Origin: Bufo bufo
Taxonomy: Eukaryota > Chordata > Amphibia > Anura > Bufonidae
DNA length: 64,000 bases
Reading direction: 5' to 3'
Assembly (NCBI RefSeq): GCF_905171765.1
Contig: NC_053395.1
Span: 190,033,577-190,097,576, forward strand
Both the position numbers and the translations under genes were made by a program. The notes under the pieces were generated by a model that had not been told where the DNA came from, did no database searches, and saw nothing but the letters and a program-made list of their open reading frames with translations. Shown here piece by piece: positions 54,803-64,000 of this stretch. Each line of letters begins with the position of its first letter. Positions within the stretch are counted from its first letter, which is position 1.

Positions 54803-55710
54803 TTAAATCACCTAAAGGGGTTGTCTGAGAAGGCTTAGCATAAGCTGAGTTTCCACAGGGCAGGCACAATCCCACCCAACCTGGGTAGGTCCAAGATATC
54901 ACTGGTGCAAGTTAAACTAAGAGACCACAGGAGCACAAATTTGCAGCAACAAGGAAGCAAAAAGGTTTAAAGAAAGTATTTTTGATGAAAGAAACATTGA
55001 CATTTTTGAAAAAGTAAATATTAACTGATATGACTTTCTGATTAAAAGTACAGGTAATTCATGGAATGATACAGGCCTTAGACTTCTGTGAATTTCCCAG
55101 CATCCTAATCGTTGATATAGTATTTTGATAAAGCAGGAAGAAGATAAATGATCTGGGACCACTGGGACCACCACCAGTCTGTGCCTGCCACTGTTCCACG
55201 CCTATGGACAGGTATGGGCACTGCTTTAATTACCTTGCCGCTAGCCATTCTTTGTGGCAGCGTAGCAGCAGATCCGGCCGGATCTTGTGATCTTCTTGTC
55301 TTCTTGCCCCCATCTTCTTGTCTTGTATGATGCATGCATGCTTCTTGACTCTTAATAGGCCAGCACATGCAATGTAATCTTCAGCAACTAATGGCTGGCA
55401 GTCCTGGGGCACTTATAGCACCTTCCCCTGTGGGAGGGTGCCTGAGCAAAAGGTGTTTCTAGGTTGCTAGTCCCTGTAAAGGTGTTCTGTTCCTTTTGTC
55501 TGCCTATATACTGACCTCTGACCGATTTCTGACTTTGATTATCTTCTGCCAGTCCATACCTCTACCTGATTACTGTATTGACCCTTTACTGCCTGCCTTG
55601 ACCTCAGACTTGTCTCACAGATTTACACATTGTCTGCCTGCCCTGACTTTGACCTGTTCTTCTACACTGGTGTCTCTGACCCCCCCTGAGTCAGATGTCA
55701 ACCACATAGG
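54803..55710. other. No gene seen; probably older LTR sequence on the left of the Gypsy insertion
   Basis: Pyrimidine-rich ctgacc/tctgcc sequence (55490-55700) continues after the Gypsy element at 63263 (gactactccaagaggcagca). The Gypsy therefore probably landed inside an older LTR. ORFs are unconvincing. Confidence 0.4.
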
Positions 55711-56466
55711 TGTAGTATCCCAGGGGGTCAGTAGCCGCTTTGGGTATGCGGGGAGTCGTAGTGCAGGGTAACCCACTAACCTGGGATTCACTGTCGTCTT
55801 CAATCTGGGTAGATACTGGAACAGGCAGTTCATACATGTCGTGACGCCAGTGCCGATGGAACGGTGACACACCGTGTAGTGATAGGTGGAATAGAGTAGT
55901 CCAGGTATTCATACAACATGTCAACTTTACTGCATGGATTTGTAGCAGGATGAACAGCAGAGAATACAGTTCCAGAGTTATTCCACACTTTACCATACAG
56001 TTAACAGTAGTGGTTCAGGCTTTTACTTACAACAAGGTTAACTTCGAGACAGGCCTCCTAGGTTCAGGGATTCCCTCTTATGCTGCTTGCAGCAATATCC
56101 TCAAGGTCCGGACACCTAATTCCTGGTGATAACCCTTGAGCAAATAACTGGCAGAGGTCTTCTTCCCTCCTGATGGCAGGCTCTATCTCTTGAGTTCTTC
56201 AGGTATAATTAACTTGGAAAGCTGGGTGGGTATGACCCTCCACACCAGTAGTGCAATCTCTGCACTCTTGACTGAGCTCAGAATCTCTCAGCACTGACTC
56301 TAGAAACTTCTGACTAACTTCCTAGGCTAGGCCCTAGCCTATTTATACTGAACTGGGGGCTCCCTCTGCTGGCTGTAATAATGATTGCCTGCAACAGGCC
56401 TAACTGGCTTAAAGGGAAATACACCTCACAATCTAGCAGTGTCGGGTAACCTACCCGTATGCTGCA
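55711..56466 (-). repeat. Gypsy 3' LTR
   Basis: 756 bases. The minus-strand TATA box is at about 56341-56348. No long ORF. Confidence 0.9.
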
Positions 56467-56787
56467 CACCCCCAGACTTTAACGTGAGTAAGGCCTCGTA
56501 CTCACACACACCTTCCTGAACCGGCATAACATGGTACATAACATAAGCATTCTATTATAAATACAATAAATAATTATTTCACACAGAAAACATAACATTG
56601 GTAACTTCATAAACAAATAACGTAAGGAAAAGGGGCGTCTTCTTGCTTCTTAGGCACGGCCGCTGACCTGGCACAGCGGACTTAGGGTGAACCAGGTTAG
56701 TCCATTTTCTTTGGTGGCAGTATAATAACGGAACTACCCAGGGGTTTCCTGTGGGTGTATCACAGGCAAGGGCTCACGTGGGGGAGT

Positions 56788-59700
56788 CTATTCTTGCGCA
56801 CAAATGTCAAGCAAGGTATTACCAGTAGCAACTGCTCGGGAGGAGACACCACCAGTATAGTCAAAGTCTCCTAAACGGACTGGCGGACGTCCCCTGGTCA
56901 TCCGGGTGGACCTTCTCAACACAGGGGTCTCCTCCTCCCTTAGCAACGATATAGAAGAGAGAGGAGCAACAGGAGGGTCTCCATCAGTGAGACCTTGGTC
57001 AGGAACAACAGGAACAACAGGAACAACTAGATCCACTAGAGGGGAAACTGGATCCGGGGCATCTTGAACCGGCTCTTCTGGAGGTGAAGAGACCGTAGGT
57101 GCCGGAGCAGGCACCAGCAAGTTCAACCATGGTGTCAGAAGCCAATGCATGGGATCAGCGTCATACCTTAGATTACTGACAGCCTGCATAGGATCCTCGG
57201 GCTGTATTGATGACTCTGACACAGGGGATTCAGATCTAGAACTCTCGGCACTGGGTTCTGGTGTCAGGCAGAGTTTTAACCGGTTTCTGTGTACAATTTG
57301 GGATCCCTTGCCTTCCCGGGTGATCTCATAAGTATGAGTCCCAACATTTGGGACTGCAGTGACAACATAGGGACTTTGCTCCCATTTACTGTCCAGTTTA
57401 CTTGTACAACGGTTATTTTTTAACCATACCACAGCCCCTATTGTCAAGGGTTCTGCATGGGCTGCCTGATCATAGTCTCTCTGCTGTCGGTCTCTAACAT
57501 TGTCCATCCGTTCCTGAACAATGGCTTTGGCTGCATTCAATCGCCTTTGGTGCTCAGCAACCCAGTCGGTATTAGGTAATGGGTTGATGCAATCAGGTAC
57601 ATGTATGTCCAAGGAGTGATCAGCAGGCAATGTCCCTTGGCGCCCAAACATCAAATAAAAAGGGGTATACCCAGTGGAACAATGGATGGTATGATTGTAC
57701 GTGAACATGAGCTGTGGCAACAGATTAGGCCAATCTCCTCTGGTTTCAGGAGGTACGGCCCTCAGCATCTCTATCAAGGTCTGATTAATTTTTTCAGATA
57801 ATCCATTACCTTGAGGATGGTAGGCCGTTGTCCGGATCTTCTTACAGTTGTGTAAGCGGCACAGTTCATGGAACAGATGGGACTCAAAAGCAGGTCCTTG
57901 ATCGGTGAGGATCTTTTCTGGACATCCGTAGGGCAGGAGGAAATGCTTCCAGAACAGTTCGGCTGTAGTCTTGGCTGTCTGGTCTCTCACAGGCACCGCT
58001 ACAACAAACTTAGTGAAATGGTCAATAATAGTCATGGCATAAGCATACCCTGAGCGACTAGGCTCCAGTTTCACATGGTCGATGGCGACAACTTCAAGAG
58101 GACGGGTACTTACAATGGGTCTCAGTGGTGCCCTCTGATCATGGTGCTCACTTCGTTTTAAGGCACAGGCTACACACTCCCGACACCACTTCTCAATGTC
58201 TTCTCTCATGCCCACCCAGTAAAACCGCTGGCGGATATTAGCCTCAGTCTTTTGGACCCCAAAGTGACCGGATTGATTGTGGTACATCTCCAACACCATA
58301 CCTGCATCTCGTCGGGGTATGAGAATCTGGTGTACTCTTTCGTTGGACACTGGGTCTAGGCTTCTCCGTAGCAATAGGCCCTTTTGTATGAAGAGTTGAT
58401 GGCGCTGTCTCCACAGTTTGATGAGCTCAGGATCTGCACTCTTACGCCGAATCCTCTCAGGGGCTCTGCCACTAGTGATGAAGTCCAACAACTCACCCAG
58501 CACTCTACTTTCAGACTGTAGTTTCACCCACCTTTCTTCTTTAGGTTCAGGCCTACTGGAGGGTGAAGGAACTGCAGCTCTGTCATTGGTAGCTCGAGCC
58601 TGATCCTGTTGAGCAAATTTGTTATAGAAGGCCGGCATCTCTACATCTTCCCAAGCATCTCGCACATCATCAGGAGCTGTCTCTGTGGGAAGCCTGGATA
58701 AAGCATCAGCATTATCATTAGTACGTCCAGCACGATATTTTACAGAGAAATCATAGTTGGCGAGGCGAGAGGCCCATCTCTGCTCCAAGGCCCCTAATTT
58801 AGCTGTATTTAGATGTGCCAGAGGGTTATTGTCAGTGAATGCAATGAACGGGGTGGCGGCTAGATAATCTTTGAATTTTTCCGTCACTGCCCACACTAAT
58901 GCCAGGAACTCTAGTTTAAAGGAACTATAATTCTGGTCATTTTTCTCAGCTCCTTTCAGGGAGCGGCTTGCATATGCTATCACTCTCTCTTTTCCCTCTT
59001 GGATTTGGGCTAACACAGCTCCCAGGCCTCGCTTGCTAGCATCGGTATAAAGATGGAAAGGCTTGCTATAATCTGGATAACCTAACACAGGAGGCTCGGT
59101 CAGTTTCTTTTTTAGCAATTGGAACGCTATCTCTCTTTCCTCATTCCACTCAATGGGCACAGGAGTTCTAGGACTTTTCTTGGGTTGCCCCCTCAAGAGT
59201 TCCTGGATAGGATCAGCTATTTGAGCAAAATGGGGGATAAACCGTCTATAGTAGCCTGCAAAACCAAGGAAACCCCTCACTTCCTTGACGGTAGTAGGAA
59301 CCGGCCAATTACGGACAGCCGCTAGCTTATCAGGGTCAGGTTGCACGCCCTCTCCGCTTACCACATGCCCCAGGTATTTTACCGCAGGTTTGAGCAAGTG
59401 ACACTTGGATGGCTTTACCTTCAAGCCATATTTGATAAGGATTTCAAATACTTCTGCTAAATGTTTCAGATGGTCCTCATATGTTTTTGAGTACACAATG
59501 ACGTCATCTAGATACAGCAGCACTGTTTCGAAGTTTTTGTGACCCAAACACCGCTCCATTAGTCACTGGAAAGTTCCTGGGGCATTACATAACCCGAACG
59601 GCATACAATTGAATTCGAACAGGCCCATGGGAGTGGTGAAAGCAGCCTTTTCCCTATCTGCAGGGGCCATGGGTACTTGCCAGTAGCCACTGGTCAAGTC

Positions 59701-60720
59701 CAATGTGGAGAAATAGGCAGAGGAGCCCAGAGCAGTTAGTGACTCCTCAATGCGGGGCAGTGGGTATGCATCTTTGTGGGTTATTTGATTAATTTTCCTA
59801 TAATCCACACAGAAACGGATACCACCATCCTTCTTCTTTACAAGGACCAGGGGTGCCGCCCACGGGCTACGACTGTCCCGGATTACATTAGAGTCTTTCA
59901 TCTCTTGGATCATCTCTTTTACAGTCTGATATGAAGTAGGCGGTAAAGGTCTGTATCTCTCCTTGATAGGAGGATGAGAGCCAGTAGGTATGGTGTGTTG
60001 TATGGCACTAACCTCTCCATAATCAGTAGCATGCTTACTGAAGGCCTGGTGGTGCTCTTTGACAAGCTGTATAATCCCTTCTTGTTGTTGTTGGGGGGTA
60101 GTCTCGTCCCCTACATGGAGCTCTTCCCACCAGGGCACCTGTGGCTGGGTCACCGGCGAACATCCACTGACTGCAGCTGGCGACTTTTCTGTCACTGGAA
60201 GACGAATGATGTCTTGGAAGGACACCTGGGACAGCTGAGCAACAGGGTAATGCTTAGTAAGCGCAACAGGATGATCACTCAGGTTAATCAGGCGGACAGG
60301 TACTTTACCTTGGGAGACGTTCACCAGGCACTTGGCAGCTCTCACATAAGGATAGTTCTCCAACTGGATTGGTTCCACCAGGGCTGGATAATCTCGGCCT
60401 TGGACTCCCAGTACAGCACGACACCATAAAAGAGTTTGAGAATTAGGAGGCAATGTCACAGGCTTAATATCACGGATCCCGGCAGTATAAATTTCTCCTT
60501 TCCCATTAGCAAACCTCTGCTGGGCACTTAACACAGTAATAGTCTTTTGAATCACCCTCTTGGATGCAGAGGAAGCAGTGGGCAAAGTCTGGTGTAATAC
60601 GGCAAGTATTTCTGAATAACAGTTTTTGAAGACATTGGTGCCTAGAATGACAGGGTGTCCTCCTCTGTCGCCGGCCTGTACTACTATCACCCCCTGTTGC
60701 GGTAAGGTTACTTCTCCCAC
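56788..60720 (-). pseudogene. Gypsy pol: protease end, RT, RNase H, integrase; one in-frame stop
   Basis: The frame opens before 60720 with the end of the protease (PVILGTNVF), a spacer, then RT: IPTGSHPPIKERYRPLPP, FCVDYRKIN, FSTLDLTSGYWQ. TGA at 59563-59565 interrupts the frame right after NAPGTFQ, in place of an Arg CGA. It continues from 59562 with the catalytic YLDDVIVYS, RNase H (YTDAS, FTDNN, NADALSR), the integrase zinc region (H427, H432, C462, C465 of the downstream ORF) and the DDE triad (D494, D553, E589, 35 residues between the last two), and ends in a GPF/Y-like SKWEQSPYVV module plus a Pro-rich tail. No chromodomain recognised. Except for the stop, all catalytic residues are present. 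Confidence 0.95.
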
Positions 60721-60782
60721 CTGCAGGGTGGGTTCCCAGTATCCATGAATCTTTACTGGTTTGCCATTGCTGGCGATAATCT

Positions 60783-61055
60783 CTACCCAGGATTCAGGCA
60801 GCTGTCCCAGAACTTTTCAAATGCAGGCAGCTGAATGGTAGTGACCTGGGACCCAGTATCTAATAGGGCTTCAAAGGGGACCCCATTGATCTCTATATTG
60901 ATTTTAGGATGGGATCCTACATACCGTGGCATCCAATTTGCATCTTTTGGACCTATTGTTCTACCTCCCGAGGGGTGGTCCTCAGCCTCAGGGGTTGCCC
61001 GTTTAACTGCCAGCAAGTGGATTCTGTGTGTCCCACCTTTTTGCAGTATGTACAC
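60783..61055 (-). pseudogene. Gypsy protease N-terminal part, frameshifted
   Basis: Contains the aspartic protease motif LLDTGSQVTTI near the end. The frame stops at 60783 because of a one-base indel in the A-run near 60815. The downstream protease/RT frame then continues -1. It overlaps the Gag end in the -1 frame, as expected for a natural gag-pro shift. Confidence 0.85.
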
Positions 61056-61372
61056 ACGGGCCGCTTGCGATTTCTATTACGCCTCCCAGGATCCCTGGGG
61101 TGAGTCTCTTGGTATGGAGGTGAGAATGGCCTAGGAGGTGACAGGAACTCTTCTTCTGACATTATGGGTTTTTTCCATTCCTCTATTTTTCTGCACACTC
61201 TCTCTAGACTTTTAGTGAGGTGATTTACTTGCTCTGTCAGCATGGCGATAGTATCGGTAGCTGAAGCTTGAACAGCTTGACCGGCCTGAGCTTGGTTAGT
61301 GATAAGCGGTTTTGGCCTGCAGGCTGGTGACTCAGGTGGGGTGCTCAACTCCGTAGATACTGCTGACCCCAG
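60953..61372 (-). CDS. Gypsy nucleocapsid part of Gag with CCHC knuckle
   Basis: Open from about 61372 in a frame -1 to the upstream Gag segment. Helical LTEQVNHLTKSLERVC, basic RRNRNRKRP, then a CCHC zinc knuckle CTYCKKVGHTESTC, ending REVEQ-stop at 60953. It binds element RNA. There is no ATG near the start, so it was joined to the capsid part before a one-base change at about 61375. Confidence 0.85.
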   Translation of the reverse strand: MGSAVSTELSTPPESPACRPKPLITNQAQAGQAVQASATDTIAMLTEQVNHLTKSLERVCRKIEEWKKPIMSEEEFLSPPRPFSPPYQETHPRDPGRRNRNRKRPVCTYCKKVGHTESTCWQLNGQPLRLRTTPREVEQ

Positions 61373-61377
61373 AATTT

Positions 61378-61974
61378 TTATATAGCCAGTTCTTTAAAGT
61401 CCAGAAAGGCACTGTTAGGGTGCTGGGCGGACAGCATCTTTAATTGGGTCCTTATTTGCTCACTAGACACCCCGGTGATAAATTGTTCCCTTAGGGTCTG
61501 GTCCTGATTATCAGCCTCTTTGGGATCTATCTGGATTACAGCCCCTAAAGCCTCCTGAAGTGATAGGGCATAGTCACGGAGGGACTCACCGGGCTTCTGT
61601 TTCTTGCCAAAGAAGTGCATCTTTATCTCTGAGGCAGTCCTGGTTTCAAAAGTGGCCCTGAGGCGGGTGAATATCTGCTCTAGAGTACTCCGCTCAGCAG
61701 CAGGCCAGGATAATACTTCTCTGCGGGCAGCTCCCTCCAGTTGTGCTAGCAGGATTTCCATTTGCTGGTCGGCATTTATGGGGTACAGTTTGAATAATGC
61801 CAGCAGCTTTTCTTTAAAGTCTCTTAGGGTATGGGTCTCTCCTTTATAGCGGGGAAACCATGGGGCCCCAAAATAGTAAGGCATGGTAAAGGGCATCATG
61901 CTGGGGGCTATAGGATGATTAGGAGCCGCAAGCTCTCCCGGGGCCGGCTGCTCGGGAACTCCCGGTTCTGACAT
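61378..61974 (-). CDS. Gypsy Gag, capsid part
   Basis: 198 codons from ATG 61974 (MSEPGVPEQPAPGELAAP). The central region FPRYKGETHTLRDFKEKLLALF and LSWPAAERSTLEQIFTRLRATF has the spacing of Ty3/Gypsy capsid domains. Ends FKELAI-stop; the nucleocapsid follows in the -1 frame. It would assemble the particle in the cytoplasm. Confidence 0.85.
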   Translation of the reverse strand: MSEPGVPEQPAPGELAAPNHPIAPSMMPFTMPYYFGAPWFPRYKGETHTLRDFKEKLLALFKLYPINADQQMEILLAQLEGAARREVLSWPAAERSTLEQIFTRLRATFETRTASEIKMHFFGKKQKPGESLRDYALSLQEALGAVIQIDPKEADNQDQTLREQFITGVSSEQIRTQLKMLSAQHPNSAFLDFKELAI

Positions 61975-62475
61975 GTTAGCTTATTACGATGTGGCCGCTG
62001 GCGACTAAAGGGGCCGGAACAATCCCCTTCCCTCCGGTTACAAGTCCTTACCGGTATCGCCGGGTTTGCGCAGTCCAAATCTCGAGAGACTCCTGACGTC
62101 GTGAGTACACGGTGACGTAGAAGAAGCAGGGCCGCGGCGGTGCGATGATGAAGAGGGGCGGGATTCTCTGTGTCTTTGAAGGGATCCGCCCACGAAGGTC
62201 CTCAGTAGCACGGGAAACTTTACTCCAGGCGGCCGGCGGCCATCTTGGTCACCATTCCCTGACAGCAAGCAGGGTTGTTGATAAGTGAATAAATTGTAAT
62301 CCACAACACGATTTCCTTTTCCTGGGGGTAGCGCAACACAGTACAGCGCTTCCGATTCCTCCCAGGCACAATTGTAATCCACCGGCTTGGAAATAAAGGG
62401 TACAGTCCTTGCAATACGGTGGTGGAATAGTTAAAGTACACAGTTCACACTTCTCTGCACTCCAGAAGTATGCGG
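61975..62475 (-). other. Gypsy leader between primer site and gag
   Basis: Non-coding leader on the minus strand, GC-rich near 62120-62250. No ORF supported. Confidence 0.6.
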
Positions 62476-62503
62476 ATCCTGTTCGTGACGCCAAAAAGAG
62501 CGA
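62476..62503 (-). promoter_or_regulatory. Gypsy primer-binding region
   Basis: About 9 bases after the 5' LTR end, the minus strand reads TTTTGGCGTCACGAACAGG, identical to that of the element at 11421-16144. tRNA not assigned. Confidence 0.65.
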
Positions 62504-63262
62504 TGCAGTATCCCAGGGGGTCAGTAGCCGCTTTGGGTATGCGGGGAGTCGTAGTGCAGGGTAACCCACTAACCTGGGATTCACTGTCGTCTTCAATCTG
62601 GGTAGATACTGGAACAGGCAGTTCATACATGTCGTGACGCCAGTGCCAATTGAACGGTGACACACCGTGTAGTGATAGGTGGAATAATAGAGTAGTCCAG
62701 GTATTCATACAACATGTCAACTTTACTGCATGGATTTGTAGCAGGATGAACAGCAGAGAATACAGTTCCAGAGTTATTCCACACTTTACCATACAGTTAA
62801 CAGTAGTGGTTCAGGCTTTTACTTACAACAAGGTTAACTTCGAGACAGGCCTCCTAGGTTCAGGGATTCCCTCTTATGCTGCTTGCAGCAATATCCTCAA
62901 GGTCCGGACACCTAATTCCTGGTGATAACCCTTGAGCAAATAACTGGCAGAGGTCTTCTTCCCTCCTGATGGCAGGCTCTATCTCTTGAGTTCTTCAGGT
63001 ATAATTAACTTGGAAAGCTGGGTGGGTATGACCCTCCACACCAGTAGTGCAATCTCTGCACTCTTGACTGAGCCCTGAATCTCTCAGCACTGACTCTAGA
63101 AACTTCTGACTAACTTCCTAGGCTAGGCCCTAGCCTATTTATACTGAACTGGGGGCTCCCTCTGCTGGCTGTAATAATGATTGCCTGCAACAGGCCTAAC
63201 TGGCTTAAAGAGAAATACACCTCACAATCTAGCAGTGTCGGGTAACCTACCCGTATGCTGCA
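62504..63262 (-). repeat. Gypsy 5' LTR
   Basis: 759 bases. The minus-strand TATA box (TATAAATA read from about 63137-63144) would start the element transcript. Confidence 0.9.
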
Positions 63263-63559
63263 CAGGGACTACTCCAAGAGGCAGCAGCCTGGTGGGTCCT
63301 TTGCAGTGAAGTAATATCCCTGTGTACGGGTTATAGGGTGAATACTAAGGGACTGCCAGCATAAAGCCATTAGATTTAGCCCAAAGTCAAACCTGTTGGC
63401 TTACTAAGTGGTTCAACCCCAGCTGATTGTAAAAGTTAGGTATGTCCCTTCTTTTTCTTCAAAGAGCACTGTATACTGTATACTGATCATGGTCCCAGCA
63501 GTCAGTCCTCTACTGATCCTACACTGATAGCAGTTCTAGCCGTTCTAGCCTTGTAGCCC
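63263..63559. other. Right flank of the Gypsy insertion; no gene seen
   Basis: Likely continuation of the older LTR interrupted at 55710. Confidence 0.4.
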
Positions 63560-64000
63560 TAAGGCCTCTTTCACATGGACGTTGCGGGAATATGTGCGGG
63601 TGCGTTGCGGGAACACGTGCGATTTTTCTGCGCGAGTGCAATACATTGTAATGCGTTTTGCACTCGCGTGAGAAAAATCGCGCATGTTTGGTACCCAAAC
63701 CCGAACTTCTTCACAGAAGTTCGGGCTTGGGATCAGTGTTTTGTAGATTGGTTACATGGTTATAAGGGAAAATAATAGCATTCTGAATACAGAATGCATA
63801 GTAAACTAGCGCTGGAGGGGTTAAAAAATTTATAAATTTAACTCACCTTAATCCACTTCGCGCAGCCGGCATCTCCTTCTGTCTTTAACTGTGAGCAATA
63901 GGACCTTTGATGATGTCACTGCGTTCATCACATGATCCATCACCATGGTGATGGATCATGTGATGAGCGTAGTGACGTCATCAAAGGTCCTATTGCTCAC
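63560..64000. mobile_element. MITE, truncated by the window end
   Basis: Starts aggcctctttcacatggacg and contains internal palindromes: gtgcgatttttctgcgcgag with its inverted copy (63617-63685), and a large one centred near 63946 (gatccatcaccatggtgatg) reaching the window edge. Harbinger- or hAT-type by end style. Confidence 0.5.

Larger units (their letters stand above)
55711..63262 (-). mobile_element. Ty3/Gypsy LTR retrotransposon, nearly complete
   Basis: Two LTRs of 756 and 759 bases (55711-56466 and 62504-63262) starting TG(T/C)AGTATCCC and ending TATGCTGCA. Flanking TAGG and CAGG form an imperfect 4-base duplication. The domain order on the minus strand is Gag, zinc knuckle, protease, RT, RNase H, integrase, which defines Ty3/Gypsy. 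The LTRs differ by about six substitutions and one 3-base indel, so the insertion is young. The purine tract GGGGGTG abuts the 3' LTR. Confidence 0.95.

Overview
The window looks like vertebrate, most probably anuran (frog or toad), nuclear DNA. It is dense in eukaryotic transposable elements of kinds typical of amphibian genomes: Tc1/mariner, piggyBac, hAT with a BED finger, TTAA-target MITEs, Penelope-like elements, Ty3/Gypsy and a tRNA-headed SINE. There is no operon-like gene packing and no recognisable multi-exon host gene. Almost every long open reading frame belongs to a mobile element, and most are broken. The species call is inference from repeat content.

Layout. At 1-1050 a Penelope-like element runs off the left edge on the minus strand. 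The main structure is a direct duplication: block A (1371-23453) and block B (24031-39047), separated by 577 bases and roughly 1-2% diverged where aligned by eye. Each block holds, in order: a non-coding repeat with a dead piggyBac split by the same solo LTR, LTR fragments, a Penelope RT fragment, a Tc1 fold-back, a 282-base mariner MITE, a small unrecognised gene, and a BED-type hAT element with a Gypsy-type LTR insertion. The two blocks act as each other's empty site. This shows a Tc1 insertion only in B, a 5.46 kb hAT-like composite only in A, a full LTR element in A that is a solo LTR in B, a Penelope-type insertion that split the hAT beyond B, and two large deletions.

The unrecognised gene (CDS 10006-10548 and 34133-34675) has CCAAT and TATA boxes, a 5' UTR intron, a 180-codon ORF with four 17-residue EAWPS repeats, and a poly(A) signal. 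Its coding sequence is identical in the two blocks although the flanks differ. It is the best candidate for an undescribed host gene.

From 40.5 to 55.7 kb there is a truncated DD35E Tc1, many MITEs with readable target duplications (hAT, PIF/Harbinger, TTAA type), a SINE, and stretches where I see no element or gene. At 55711-63262 lies a young, nearly complete Ty3/Gypsy element on the minus strand with about 1% LTR divergence. Its primer-binding region matches that of the non-autonomous LTR element in block A. Two hammerhead-ribozyme-like folds (39360-39404 and 46183-46226) were found by reading. The first lies inside a fold-back Penelope-type insertion flanked by a 13-base target duplication.
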